Below are positions 37,144 through 48,300 of a DNA stretch of 64,000 bases, one piece after another. The number at the start of each line of letters is the position of its first letter. Position 1 is the first letter of the stretch. Made by a program: the position numbers and the translations under genes. Origin of the DNA: an uncultured Bacteroidales bacterium (GTDB taxonomy: Bacteria > Bacteroidota > Bacteroidia > Bacteroidales > FEN-979); contig CAIRDP010000051.1 of the NCBI GenBank assembly GCA_903877385.1, positions 20,108 through 84,107 on the forward strand. The letters run 5' to 3'. The notes under the pieces are model-generated. The model had not been told where the DNA came from. It worked only from the letters and a program-made list of their open reading frames with translations, and made no database searches.

Positions 37144-40008
37144 TTACCTCCCGCAAAGATCGGTGTAAGGGCACCTGGCACAGTTCTTCAGGTCGCCAGT
37201 CTGCCCGAAAGGCTGCCCCCTGTCGAACATGGCCGCTATGACCTCTTTCAGGCTTTTTTCAAATTCGTTCAAATCGGCCTGGGTAAGCTGTGTGCGGTTG
37301 TTTTCTTCGGCGGATGAGGGAACCGAAACCGCCATCAGGCCGTCGGTTAACTTTATTAGCGACAGTATTCCAGCCTGCACAGTTAGATTACTGTTAATCC
37401 CGGGATAATAAAGCCAGCTGTACGTAAGCAGCTGGAAAGCATGATCGCTGCCGGGCTGAAATGCAAACTCCTCCCAACTCCCGACCCTGGTTCTTTTTTT
37501 ATCTGTTGCCCCCGTCTTATAGTCTATAATTCTCAGGCAAGACCCTGTGCTGTCGATACGGTCGGCAAAACCCTTGATCCTGATGTTTAATTCCTGCCCG
37601 CCGGCTGTCATGCTCAGCCTTCGTTCCAGCCTCTTTTCAAGCCCTGTAATACAAAGTTTTTCACCATCTTTCTTTAATTCTCCAATGGATCCCAGCTCAT
37701 AGTCCAGGAATCTTTTCAGCATCATTTTCGCAACCCTTACGAGGAGGAGGTTACGGCCGTAATTCACATCCCTGCCGCTGAATTCCTTGCTGCAGGCTTC
37801 ATCAACAGCCTGCCCGGCAGCTGCTTTCATACCGACGATAATTGCAGCATCGATTTCACTGCCAATATGGTTTTTGTACAGCCTGTGCAAGGAGTCGTGC
37901 ACTATGTTCCCGAGTATGCGGTTGTCGATCTCTTCCTCAATTTCATCGGGTTCCAGCAGCCCTGTAAGATCACCAAAATAGAACTTCAGAGGGCAGTCCC
38001 TGAAATTATTCAGTGAGGTAGGAGATAATCCTTTTTCGGCCTTTGCCCTCAGGAGTTCGAACACTGTTTCATCTTTACTGATGCTGATCCCGGGAGAACG
38101 CTTCGAAGGCGAAGGCTTCATTACAAGAAGTTCCTCCCTGATGTCGGCGGCGGGATTTTTACACTTCAGTTCACTGATGATCTGCTGCAGGAACCGGCTC
38201 ATCTCCCCTCCCCCCAGCTCGCCTGGTTCCGAATTATAGACCAGGTGAATGTTGCCGGCTCTCTGGAGCAGGCGGTAAAAGTGATAGGCGTAAACTGCAT
38301 CCTTTTGGCGGTATGTGGGAAGGTGGAATTCAAGTTTAAGGTCGAGGGGGATGAAGGAGTTCGCCGATCGTCCCCTGGGGAGCAGGCCCTCGTTGCATGA
38401 TAGCATGACCAGGTTTTTAAAATCAAGGCTCCTGGTTTCAAGCATCCCCATCAACTGCAAACCCTTAAGGGGCTCGCCGAAGAATGGAAGGCTTACACTC
38501 TGAACAATCCGGGTAAACAGCTGCGAAAGGCTGAGCAGGGTTTTTACGGTGCCGGGATTGGCGTTCAGAAGCCCGTCGGCCTGGTGAATGATCTTTGAAA
38601 AGGCAAATAAATACTCAAGTTCCAGGTCATTCTTGTTTTTAAAAAGATGGCTCCTGAACGACCCGATGATCTCCTTTATCGCTTTAATGGCATCTTCGGG
38701 TTTTTGCCATACCTCAAACAATGGTTTGAGAAAATCAGCATTCACTGAAAACAAGCCTGTTCCGGAATCCAGTATCTCCGGGGATGAGATGAAAACCTTG
38801 TTCCCCCTCTCTATGGTTTCAAGGATGCGGTCGAACACAAAATGATTTCCCTCCATCAGCCCTTCGGCCATCCCCCTGATATAAGGATGCCGTAAAAGTG
38901 AAAGCACATCCCTGAAGTAAAACAACTTTGCTCCGTTACGGCGGTTGGCCGTGAATTTATCGCGGTTCAGCTGCATTTTGAAAGCCAGTTCAAAAAGGTC
39001 GCTCAGGGGGGTCTGAGAAAGCTTAAGCCCCATGGTGATATTCATCTCCCCTGCCCCCGAAGGCAGGGAGTACAGCAGGGGGATCAAAAGGCTTTCGTCC
39101 TGTAGCACAACTGCAGTGTGTTCGTCGGCAGGACTGAATGTTTTCACCAGTTCCCCGGCCAGCCCGGCCTGGGCGGTGTTATTGGGGACTCCTGTGATCC
39201 TGATGGTTTTAGGTTCGCCAGCAATCAGCGAAGAAACCCATCTGAAGTCCTTGATCCCCCACTTTTTCCTGTTATGACGGAGGGCCTCGCCGGCTTCATG
39301 CGCTGGGTCATCAAGGTAATATTCATCTGCATCCCAAAGGAATTCAGCCTTTCCCTGCCTGTGCAGTTCATCCATGACTTTCTCCTCCGCCGTAGTGAGG
39401 GCATTGAATCCTATGAAAACGATCTTCTTCCACGGCAGCCTTTCACAGAACTTCTCTATACCCAGAGAAGCCATGCGGTACACCAGCCCGGTGTAGGCCT
39501 GTTTTTTCTCAAGAAGTCCATCCACCAGCCTGCTGTAATAAGAATACAGGGAACTGTAAAATTTCAGGTATTGTTTTTCGAACTCGGTCAGTGGCCTGTT
39601 TTCGGGGTTCCATACCGAAATGGCGCGGGTGTCGGAGAGCGCCGAGAACAGCTGCCTGGCATCGGCAAGGTAACGGTCCACCTCGTCAAAATCGCTCAGA
39701 AGCTGGGGAGCCCACTGAATAAATTCTTCGAAGGCCTGGGCCTTCTCCTGTTCTATATCCCTGTGGATCCCATACAATGTAAAAAGAAGCTGCAGCTGGT
39801 CAACCGTTCTCAAACCTGAAACGGAAGTGAGAAAATCCTCGGTGGAACATATATAAGGCGACCATATGGTTTTGTTGAGGCGTGCAGCCAGGAATTTCCT
39901 GAGGAACAAACCTGCCCTCAGGTTGGGAAGTACGATACAAAGTTCCGAAACCTCCTCCCCGTAAGTCGTTACAAGATAATCTACAGACTGTTCCAGGAAA
40001 GATCCCAT
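37144..40008 (-). CDS. AddB-like PD-(D/E)XK nuclease subunit
   Basis: The 954-residue protein looks like the B subunit of an AddAB-type helicase-nuclease, which processes double-strand ends for recombination. The N-terminal part is helicase-like but lacks a usable P-loop. The C-terminal nuclease has IRIKGFADRID and IIDYKTG. Four cysteines flank it (one in FRDCPLKFYF, three in the C-terminal NCARCPYTDLC), the pattern of the AddB iron-sulfur staple. It is the last gene of the five-gene minus-strand operon, its ATG overlapping the murU-like stop as TGATG. Its partner is at 42134-45301. Confidence 0.88.
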   Translation of the reverse strand: MGSFLEQSVDYLVTTYGEEVSELCIVLPNLRAGLFLRKFLAARLNKTIWSPYICSTEDFLTSVSGLRTVDQLQLLFTLYGIHRDIEQEKAQAFEEFIQWAPQLLSDFDEVDRYLADARQLFSALSDTRAISVWNPENRPLTEFEKQYLKFYSSLYSYYSRLVDGLLEKKQAYTGLVYRMASLGIEKFCERLPWKKIVFIGFNALTTAEEKVMDELHRQGKAEFLWDADEYYLDDPAHEAGEALRHNRKKWGIKDFRWVSSLIAGEPKTIRITGVPNNTAQAGLAGELVKTFSPADEHTAVVLQDESLLIPLLYSLPSGAGEMNITMGLKLSQTPLSDLFELAFKMQLNRDKFTANRRNGAKLFYFRDVLSLLRHPYIRGMAEGLMEGNHFVFDRILETIERGNKVFISSPEILDSGTGLFSVNADFLKPLFEVWQKPEDAIKAIKEIIGSFRSHLFKNKNDLELEYLFAFSKIIHQADGLLNANPGTVKTLLSLSQLFTRIVQSVSLPFFGEPLKGLQLMGMLETRSLDFKNLVMLSCNEGLLPRGRSANSFIPLDLKLEFHLPTYRQKDAVYAYHFYRLLQRAGNIHLVYNSEPGELGGGEMSRFLQQIISELKCKNPAADIREELLVMKPSPSKRSPGISISKDETVFELLRAKAEKGLSPTSLNNFRDCPLKFYFGDLTGLLEPDEIEEEIDNRILGNIVHDSLHRLYKNHIGSEIDAAIIVGMKAAAGQAVDEACSKEFSGRDVNYGRNLLLVRVAKMMLKRFLDYELGSIGELKKDGEKLCITGLEKRLERRLSMTAGGQELNIRIKGFADRIDSTGSCLRIIDYKTGATDKKRTRVGSWEEFAFQPGSDHAFQLLTYSWLYYPGINSNLTVQAGILSLIKLTDGLMAVSVPSSAEENNRTQLTQADLNEFEKSLKEVIAAMFDRGQPFGQTGDLKNCARCPYTDLCGR

Positions 40009-40706
40009 CAGGTGTTTTCCTCTCTTTTGCCGGCATCAAACCAAAAGGAATCGTTATCGGTAAAAGCACATATCCTTTTTTCCCTCGACAGCCTGAGGTA
40101 CATGGAAATCAGCGAAAACCTGCCTTCGTCGGTGAGCAGAGGGATGATAGCCGGGTCCAGGATCTGTATGCCCGAAAAGGCAAGGGGGTACATCCTTTTA
40201 TAATCTTTCCGGCTTAACTTTCGCTCGCCGGTGCTCACATTGGTCCAGCCAATGAGTTCCCATTTCTCGTTGAACAGCATATAACGTGCAGTTTCGCGGT
40301 TCCTCACAGCAAGAGTGGCAAGCGGCTTATGCTTTTTATGGAAATCAAGCATGGCTTTCAGATCCATGTCTGACAACACATCCACGTTCCTGATTACAAA
40401 CGGGCCCCCTCCCTCAAAGAACCAGGCGGCCTTTTTAAATCCTCCCCCGGTATCAAGCAACTCATCCTGCTCATTCGAAATCGAGATATTCAATCCGAAA
40501 TTCTTTTTCTTTTCCAGGAAATCGATGATCTGGTCTGAAAAGTGGTGTACGTTAATAATCACTTCCTTCACCCCGAAGAGTTTCAGGTGGTCGATGGAAT
40601 GCTCAAGCAGGCTTTTCCCGTTGATTTCAACCAGGGCTTTTGGGATTGAATCGGTGATGGGCTTAAGCCTTGTTCCCAATCCCGCTGCCAGGATCATTGC
40701 CTTCAT
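40008..40706 (-). CDS. MurU-like sugar-1-phosphate nucleotidyltransferase
   Basis: The 232-residue product has the nucleotidyltransferase signature AAGLGTRLKPIT, PKALVEINGKSLL and metal Asp in RNVDVLSD. It resembles MurU, which makes UDP-MurNAc from MurNAc-1-phosphate in the Pseudomonas cell-wall recycling pathway; mannose-1-phosphate or glucose-1-phosphate use cannot be excluded from sequence. The neighbour upstream encodes an AmgK-like sugar kinase, the partner of MurU in that pathway, and the two reading frames overlap by 44 bases, which strongly suggests coupled expression. Confidence 0.82.
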   Translation of the reverse strand: MKAMILAAGLGTRLKPITDSIPKALVEINGKSLLEHSIDHLKLFGVKEVIINVHHFSDQIIDFLEKKKNFGLNISISNEQDELLDTGGGFKKAAWFFEGGGPFVIRNVDVLSDMDLKAMLDFHKKHKPLATLAVRNRETARYMLFNEKWELIGWTNVSTGERKLSRKDYKRMYPLAFSGIQILDPAIIPLLTDEGRFSLISMYLRLSREKRICAFTDNDSFWFDAGKREENT

Positions 40707-42117
40707 ATGAATGTTCTATTAAAATTTTCACATTAAACTTATCGGAAAGGTATTTTGCCGTTTCCTCGGCACAGAATACCGAACGGTGCTGTCCGCCGGT
40801 ACAGCCGAAACTGATCATCAGGCTTGTGAACCCCCTGTCGATGTAGTTTCTCACACTTTGGCTTACAATGCTGAACACATGATTCAAAAAGGCATCCACT
40901 TCGGGTTCCTTTTTAAGAAAGTTAACAACCAGTTTATCCTTGCCCGTGAGATCCCCGAATGCGGAGTACCTCCCGGGATTGGGCAGGGCCCTGCAGTCAA
41001 ACACAAAGCCTCCCCCGTTACCGCTGTTATCGGCAGGCAGTCCTTTTTTATAGGAAAAACTGCAAATTCTCAGGGTAAGATCCGATGTAGTGGCTTTAAC
41101 CGAAGAAAAGGCAGGATTTGCAATGATATCATCGAGGACTTTCATCAGCATCGGCATTTTAACAGAGATGCCGTTCCTTTCGCGGAGAATCCTGAGGTTT
41201 CTTACTGCATACGGTATGCTCTGGAGGAAGAGGGGTTTGTTCTCATAGTATCCCCTGAAACCATAGGCTCCCATCGCCTGCAATATCCTGATCAGTACAA
41301 ACCCATCGAAATACCTGCGGAAATTCTGTTCATTGAAAGAGGTGGATTTATTTGCCGCAGCTATATAATGGTTCAGCAGCTGCCCCCTGAAATCCTCGGG
41401 CAGGTCGGCCTTTGCATCATATAAAAGCGAGGCCAGGTCGTATTGAAGCGCCCCCTTACGGCCACCCTGGTAGTCGATGAACCAGGGAGAGTTGTTATGG
41501 ATCATTATGTTCCTGGACTGGAAATCGCGGTACATGAAATGTTCGGGGGTCACTTCCAGCAGGAAACCGGCGAAGGCATTGAAATCTTCTTCCAGCTTTT
41601 GTTCGTCAAACTGCACCCTTGCAAGTTTCAGGAAATAGTACTTGAAATAATTCAGGTCCCACATCATGCTCTGCCTGTCAAAAGCCGGCCTGGGATAACA
41701 ATGGCTGAACGGGATGCTATGCCCCGCTATGACCTGGAATACCGGCAACAGCTCAACAACTTTAAGGTAAAGCTTTATAATATCAGGGTGAAGGAAATTT
41801 TTGTCAGAACGAAGTTTGGCCAGTGCCGAATAGAGGGTCGTATCACCCAGGTCCTCCAGAATATACATATCACTTTCGGGGCTGGTGTATAAAACCTGGG
41901 GCACGGGCAGGTCCATCTTCCTGAAATGCCTAGAGAATTTCAGGAATGCAATATTCTCACGCACATCGGCATTATAGGCCGCCACAACGCTTCCCGTAGT
42001 TCCAATGATCCTGAAATACTGCCTGTACGAGCCGGATCCTGCGATCTTATCCATCCTCAGGGCATCGCTCCCGCTCCAATCGTGGTAAAGTGCCGTTAAT
42101 CTATCTTCTATGTTCAT
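40663..42117 (-). CDS. Amino-sugar kinase fused to RapZ C-terminal domain
   Basis: The 484-residue protein joins two domains. Residues about 1-340 are an aminoglycoside-phosphotransferase fold close to AmgK (MurNAc/GlcNAc anomeric kinase): YRDFQSRN holds catalytic Asp198 and Asn203 and FIDYQGG holds metal Asp215. Residues about 350-484 match the C-terminal domain of RapZ, with the signature GCTGGQHRSV, which in E. coli RapZ binds glucosamine-6-phosphate. The RapZ N-terminal P-loop domain is absent. A kinase for a cell-wall sugar joined to a sensor of a related phosphosugar suggests feedback control, which is inference. The gene sits 16 bases after addA and overlaps the murU-like gene. Confidence 0.85.
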   Translation of the reverse strand: MNIEDRLTALYHDWSGSDALRMDKIAGSGSYRQYFRIIGTTGSVVAAYNADVRENIAFLKFSRHFRKMDLPVPQVLYTSPESDMYILEDLGDTTLYSALAKLRSDKNFLHPDIIKLYLKVVELLPVFQVIAGHSIPFSHCYPRPAFDRQSMMWDLNYFKYYFLKLARVQFDEQKLEEDFNAFAGFLLEVTPEHFMYRDFQSRNIMIHNNSPWFIDYQGGRKGALQYDLASLLYDAKADLPEDFRGQLLNHYIAAANKSTSFNEQNFRRYFDGFVLIRILQAMGAYGFRGYYENKPLFLQSIPYAVRNLRILRERNGISVKMPMLMKVLDDIIANPAFSSVKATTSDLTLRICSFSYKKGLPADNSGNGGGFVFDCRALPNPGRYSAFGDLTGKDKLVVNFLKKEPEVDAFLNHVFSIVSQSVRNYIDRGFTSLMISFGCTGGQHRSVFCAEETAKYLSDKFNVKILIEHSYEGNDPGSGIGNKA

Positions 42118-42133
42118 TTGTTCAATTCGATAT

Positions 42134-45100
42134 TCATTCTTTAACTTCCTCCAGCCTCACATCGGGCTCAAGGTATAATAAATATTTTTTCACGTCTTTA
42201 TACCCCAGGTCTTCAAGGTAAGCTGCATATTGTATCAGCTGTGTTTTATACTTCTCCATAGGGCGGCCGGTTTTATAATCGACAACCACAGCCCTGCCTT
42301 CTGTTATGATCACACGGTCGGGACGGATAGCATGCCCCTGCTTGGTCAGGATTTCGGCTTCGGGCCTCACATCCGCATTTTTGTTAAAAACAAATGCAAA
42401 ACCCTGATCATGTAAAATTTTATTGATTTTACTGCGGACCTCATGTTCCCAGGCCCTGTCGAGCAAACCTGATTCAAGCATGCCATCGATCATCTCAGCC
42501 GCATCTTTTCCGGGAGTCAGTCCCGCAAGCACAGTATGAAGCACATTCCCGTATCTGCGGTTCCTGTCAGGGTCGTCAGGGTTCCAGGCCTCCGGAGCAC
42601 TTGAACGTATCCTTATGGTTTCCCTCCAGTCGCCAAACTTCAGGCCGGGCAATGGCAGTATATTCAATGACTCTTTAAGCCTGGGATTTACCGCAGCGCG
42701 ATATCCGAATTCATAGTCATTACGGCTGTCGTCCCATAATTCTTTATGCTGCAACCAGGATTTAAAAAAAGCAGGTACCGAAGCCGTTTCCCCTGATTTC
42801 TTCGGAAGCGGGGGCATCAGGTAAAGCCGTTGTTCAGGCCTGGTCATAACGACATAGAGCACATTCACAAGGTCGAGTCTTGATTTTTCCCTTTCTTCAG
42901 AATACTGTTCAGCGAATGCCGTTTCCTCAACATCCTTCACGGCAGGCAGTATGGATACCTCCAGGCCAGGCACTTCATTATGGTCGAGTGTGGCCCAGAG
43001 ATATTTCTTTGTGTTTTTCAAAGCATCCCCTGCAAAGGGGTAGATAACAACCGGGAACTGCAGGCCTTTGGCTTTGTGAATGGTCATGACCTGCACCGCA
43101 TCGAAGCCCGATGGCATGATCACCGAAAGCTTTTCATGGTGTTCATCCCACCATTCCAGGAAATCAGGGGCCGAGGACGACTTGCCCGAGCCGAACTTCA
43201 AAACGGCATTAAGAAAAAACTGTATATAGGGATCCCCTGCCGAAGCGGGACAAAAACTGTTTACTAGCTTTATAAAAAGATCGTAAACAGGAAGCGTCCT
43301 TAAAGTTCCGGCCCCCTCCCCTCCTATCCGTTTATTAAGAAAACCCTCAAACAGCTTTGTCCGTTTCCCTGCATCCATATTAAGCCATGAGCTGTAAAAA
43401 GTTTGTTCAGCAGGGAACAGTTCGCCGAAGCGGGTAAGTATTTCGGCCTGGATCACGGGGTTCACAGGGCCAAAGATGTACCTCACCAGGCCTGTAAGCA
43501 TACGCACAAGGGGCGAATAATTCAGCAGCAGCGATTCCCCTGAAACAACAGGGATACTTTCGCCTATAAGAGTCTGGGCAATAAGGGAAGCCTCCCTGTT
43601 GGAGCGGCAAAGCACTGCAATATCGCTGGGCCCGTATCCCTCACCCTGGCATTCTGCAATGACAGCAATGACTTTCTCAAGCATAACAGCTTCGGCACTC
43701 ACTTCCTCATCTTCATCTTTACCTGTAAAGGAAATCCTGATATACCCTCCTTGTTTGGCGGCATCGGCCTCCTGCACCAGCTCATCATAGACTTTCTTCC
43801 GGGGCTCATCCAGGAGGCTGCTTACAAATCCGAAAAAATCATTGTTAAAATTCACGATCTCCTGTAATGAACGGAAATTTTTATCGAGCCTGTGCTCAAC
43901 GAAATTCCGGGCCAGGGCCTGCTGCCTGTCGCCTATCACGGTGTTCCCTTCGCTACCCTCCAGGGCCGGGAGATTGGTAAACTGCTCAACATCCCCGTTC
44001 CTCCAACGGTAAATGGCCTGTTTGCCGTCGCCTACGACCAGGTTGAAATAGCCCGATGCCAGTGAATTTTCTATCAGGGGAACAAAATTCTGCCATTGCA
44101 GGGCCGAAGTATCCTGGAATTCATCGATGAGTATATGGCGGTATTTCTCGCCTGTGCGTTCGTAAATGAACGGCAGTGGTTCGCCCATGACAATCTTTGC
44201 TATCCTGCTGTTAAACTCTGAGATGTGGATGATATTGTTCTGTTTCTTGAACTCCTGCAGTACCAGGTCGATACTGTTCAATACAGCCAGGGGATAAACC
44301 GATTTCATGAGCAGTTTATGCAGCTTGTACAGGCGATACGAATTCCCCGTCATTTGCAGCAGGCTTTGAAAACTGCCGAGAAGCAGGGGTTTTAAACTTT
44401 CAATTATTTCTTTGTCGGCGGATGAGGCTTTACCGCTGCTCCAGCTGTCGTTTTCAATTGCCGAAACCAGCCTGGCACCAGGGATAATCTTATCGAGCCG
44501 CCCCGAGGCAAGTTGTTCAAAATACCAGGAAATCCCTGACTTGCCGTAGGCAAAAACCGAATGGTCAAGGCCGGCGCCCACAATGGCTTTCCATGCAGAA
44601 CCGGCCTCTTCCTTCAAAGCTGCTTCAAATTCCCTCGTCTTTTTCCTGAGGTATGCTGCTATGGTTTTGAAATCCCCGGTGCTCAGCTTCCTCAGGCTTG
44701 ACAGTTGCTGCTGGCTTTCCTCGTCAAGTAAAAGCTTCGAGAACTCCATCAGGGATTTGTCGATGGCCCAGCTTTTGTCATCTTCAAGATTATTTTCAAG
44801 AAAATTCACAAGAAGCGAAGTAAGCTGTTCGTCATCCCCGGCTTTGTCAAGAAGCAGGTCAACCGCTGTTTCGATAAGCTCGTCGGCATCCATCTCCACT
44901 TTAAAGTTCAGGGGCAGTCCAAAATCATGGGCAAAAGCACGGATCACCCTGTGCGAGAAGCTGTCGATGGTGCCAATGGCAAAGTCAGAATAATGGTGAA
45001 GGATTTTCTTCAGAGCTTCTGAAGACTTCCGGCTGATCTCCATTGCGGTAAACCCGGTTTCACCGGTCAGCGAAGGGAGCAGGGTTTTCGTGGCCCTGCC

Positions 45101-45301
45101 TTTTCCCGCCTCAGGCCCCGACAATTCTTCGAGGCAGCTCAGCACCCTGCTTTTCATTTCCCCTGCAGCCTTGTTGGTAAAGGTCACGGCCAGGATATTC
45201 CTGAAGCTGTCGGTATCCTCCAGGATAATTTTCAGGTATTCCCTTACCAGAGTGTAGGTTTTGCCTGAACCGGCCGAGCTTCGGTAAACTGTAAAAGACA
45301 T
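42134..45301 (-). CDS. AddA-like UvrD-family helicase-nuclease
   Basis: The 1055-residue protein has all main superfamily 1A motifs: P-loop SSAGSGKTYTL, FTNKAAGEMK, DEFQDTS, GDGKQAIYRWR and MTIHKAKGLQFP. The C-terminal PD-(D/E)XK nuclease reads RPDRVI then VVDYKTG and QLIQYAAYL. This is the layout of AddA, the motor and nuclease subunit of AddAB. Its ATG overlaps the tamB stop as TAATG, and its probable partner AddB-like protein is encoded two genes downstream, separated by the amino-sugar genes. Confidence 0.92.
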   Translation of the reverse strand: MSFTVYRSSAGSGKTYTLVREYLKIILEDTDSFRNILAVTFTNKAAGEMKSRVLSCLEELSGPEAGKGRATKTLLPSLTGETGFTAMEISRKSSEALKKILHHYSDFAIGTIDSFSHRVIRAFAHDFGLPLNFKVEMDADELIETAVDLLLDKAGDDEQLTSLLVNFLENNLEDDKSWAIDKSLMEFSKLLLDEESQQQLSSLRKLSTGDFKTIAAYLRKKTREFEAALKEEAGSAWKAIVGAGLDHSVFAYGKSGISWYFEQLASGRLDKIIPGARLVSAIENDSWSSGKASSADKEIIESLKPLLLGSFQSLLQMTGNSYRLYKLHKLLMKSVYPLAVLNSIDLVLQEFKKQNNIIHISEFNSRIAKIVMGEPLPFIYERTGEKYRHILIDEFQDTSALQWQNFVPLIENSLASGYFNLVVGDGKQAIYRWRNGDVEQFTNLPALEGSEGNTVIGDRQQALARNFVEHRLDKNFRSLQEIVNFNNDFFGFVSSLLDEPRKKVYDELVQEADAAKQGGYIRISFTGKDEDEEVSAEAVMLEKVIAVIAECQGEGYGPSDIAVLCRSNREASLIAQTLIGESIPVVSGESLLLNYSPLVRMLTGLVRYIFGPVNPVIQAEILTRFGELFPAEQTFYSSWLNMDAGKRTKLFEGFLNKRIGGEGAGTLRTLPVYDLFIKLVNSFCPASAGDPYIQFFLNAVLKFGSGKSSSAPDFLEWWDEHHEKLSVIMPSGFDAVQVMTIHKAKGLQFPVVIYPFAGDALKNTKKYLWATLDHNEVPGLEVSILPAVKDVEETAFAEQYSEEREKSRLDLVNVLYVVMTRPEQRLYLMPPLPKKSGETASVPAFFKSWLQHKELWDDSRNDYEFGYRAAVNPRLKESLNILPLPGLKFGDWRETIRIRSSAPEAWNPDDPDRNRRYGNVLHTVLAGLTPGKDAAEMIDGMLESGLLDRAWEHEVRSKINKILHDQGFAFVFNKNADVRPEAEILTKQGHAIRPDRVIITEGRAVVVDYKTGRPMEKYKTQLIQYAAYLEDLGYKDVKKYLLYLEPDVRLEEVKE

Positions 45302-48300
45302 TACTTTTTATTCGCTTTCTGAGCCTGTTTTTCAGCCCATTTTTTTCCGTGAAACAAGTCCCCGAAAGAGTAAAAATCACGCTGGTATTTTAAACCCACC
45401 CCCTGGGTGTACGGCGAATTGTTATTCAGGATGTTTACATTATTTGTACGGTTAAAGGCACGTACCCTCCAGCGTTTGTTCTGGGTAAGCAGGTATTCGA
45501 TGTTGATGTCGCCTACGATCTGGTTAGGCTGCTGGTAGCTGGTGGTTTTATAGGTATTCATCCCGAACGTCCCGTCGATCAGCAACCTGTCGTTCAGAAG
45601 CTGGGTCGACATGGAAACATCCCAGGATTGGGCGTCGGAAGATGAGCCCGGTCGGTAGTTTACACCGAGGTTTACATTATGTGAAATTCCCGAAAGCCAG
45701 GAATTGATCTGGTTTGTCACCAGGGAGGCTGATGTGGCCCCCACGTTAATCCCTGATGAGGTAGATGCAACTACGGGTTTAAACGCGTTCATGATCAGCA
45801 GGTATAGCATCTGCTGGTTCATTTCCGAAATATTCGTGGTATCAATCGAACGGTAAACGATCACCTTGATATCTTCCTCCACATTGGGCAGGTTCATACT
45901 GAATTTGATATCAGGGTTCTCGAGTTTACCCCCAAGGTGAAAAATGACTTCCACCGGGAAGCGTATCTGTGCTTCTTCAGGGTCGGATGTGAGGCCTGCA
46001 AGCGTGGTTTTGGTCCTGTAGACGGCGCTCACGCTAAGATTGGCATCGGCCGGGTCGCCCGACCATGAGATCCGGCTGCCCTCACTGATACTCATGGGCA
46101 GCCTCAAAAGGTTTTTTATCTGGAAAACAAAAGAGCCCTTGGTGATGGAATAAGTACCTGTCATGCTGAAGGGCGTTGTGGGCGTCATTCCCATCACTAT
46201 GTTGCCTGTTCCCTGGGCTTTCAGGTTGCCCAGCTGGTTGGGTAAAAAAACCTCGATGGTTGCATCAGGGTTTGCTTTTAAAGCAATATCCAGGTTCAGG
46301 TTGGTCTGGTCCTTTTTGGGTTCTTCGGTAAAAGCCAGGGTATCCTTGTGAATTACAAACTGTATAAAGTCATTTTGCGAAACGCTTGCAGTAAGGCTTA
46401 TCGGTATGGCCACATTCGTGTTTTTGCCGGTTTGGGCTTTCACCGCGACCGTGATATTGTCAAAGGGACCGAAAACATGGACCGATCCTGTGCCCCTGGC
46501 TTTACCGTAGAACAGGGGATTCTGGGTATAGGTGTTGTTAAATGCCGAAAAATTATCGAGGTCCACGTTCAGGTCAAGCCTCATATCCCTGAAATATTCA
46601 TGACTGATCCTCCCGTTCAGGTGCCCCTTGTTACCTAGTGAATCGTATATGGTTATCTTGTTAAAGATAAAGGCATTGGAATCAATATGCACCACATCCG
46701 CCAGTGAATAAAGAACATTCAGGTAACTTATCTTAAGTTCGGTGCGGCTGAGGGTAAGATCTCCCGAAAGCCTTGGTTTTTCGGGCGTTCCTTTAATTGT
46801 TGCATGCCCCGAAGCCCAGCCGTTCAGTCCCGACATAAAAGATGCGACAAAGGGTTGCAGCATTTTCAGGTTGAGGTTCTTTAGGTCAAGATTGAAATCC
46901 AGGCGGGGCGTTTTTCCCGCATAGAAGCTCCCGTTGAGGTCGAAGGGGATGTTCTTCCCCACATTGCCTGTATATTCAATCCTTGATCTCACATCAAAGC
47001 GGTTATCAAGCTTGATGTAATTGATATTCAGCAGGGCATCGCCCAAAAGCTCCCTGTTGAATTTAAAATTATCCAGCCTCAGGTCCGAAAGTATGATGAT
47101 ATTCCTGTAAACGTTCATGAGCTTCACCTTACCGCCGAGAATACCTTCGAACTGAATGGCCTTGCTGCCGATGAGGTTATCCAGGGCCGAGATGTCCACC
47201 TTATTGAACGAAAGGTCAAGGGTATCCTGGGGCCTGCCCGAAATTTTACCGTTTGCGTGGAGAAACTGGTCCCCGGTATTGAAAAACATTCGGTGTATGT
47301 CGATATAATTGGTGTCGATTGTGATGAAATTTTCGCGATCGACGGTCCATTCGGATGTATTGACCAATACTCCCATATTTGTGATCTTAATCTCGGTTTT
47401 CGGGCTATTGAGGAAGCTCACAAATCCGTCAAAACCGCTCATCCTGCCCAAATCCTGCCAGGAAACTGAATAGAGTATACTGTCGTGCCTGATATGGGAG
47501 ACAATATTAAACGTATCCAGCTTAACCTCAACACTGTCATTTTTAGCTGCTTTTTTAAAATACACTGCATCGGAACCTGTTTTCAGCACCAGTTCGCTTC
47601 GGCTGGTCTGGGCGTCAAGGGTCCAGTTAGGGATGTAGATCCCCGAAACATCCAGGGAAGGGGCCTTGCCCCTTAGTGACAGGATTCCTCTAATCTCATC
47701 ATAGGACCCTTCAATGGATGCATTCTCTGCGACTTTCAGAAAGGGAACAAAAATGTTAGTGAGCTGGTCGGTGTTCTTAAACCTCACATTGCAGCTTACC
47801 ACCTGGTCGGATGTGACAAGGGACTCAACTTTCACTGAATCTTTTACGTAAAACGAAGCAAGGTAATTTTTAATGAAGGTATATAAGGAGGGGACTACCT
47901 GTTTGAAACTGAAATGGCCGCTTACATCTGCATCCACGAAATCTGATTTGAGGTGGTAGGATTTACCGCCTTTTTTATCAATTTCATTGGCGAGCATGAG
48001 TTTCTTCATATGGATGGATTTGCTGCCTTCCACATAATTTGTATTCTCAAGGCCGATATAACCGTTAAGGTTGTCAAGGTTTTTCCCGGTAAAGTTGACC
48101 TTTATCACCGATCCCAGGATCTCGGTACTGTCACGGTGGAGGAATCCCAGGTTAAAGAGCTGGGCATGACGTATGTCGGAACTGAAATCAAAACCCGGAA
48201 TGGTGTCCGAGAAATTCACCGTTCCAACGAAACTCAGGGCCAGGTTCGGATCGGCAACATCAAGATAGCCTGTAAACCGTTTTTCAAATAACAGACCCCT

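Noticed and set aside
39118..39819. A 233-codon plus-strand frame
   Set aside because: Antisense shadow of the AddB-like gene; composition is that of a reversed coding strand.
40786..41424. A 212-codon plus-strand frame
   Set aside because: Antisense to the kinase-RapZ fusion; no motif or promoter of its own.
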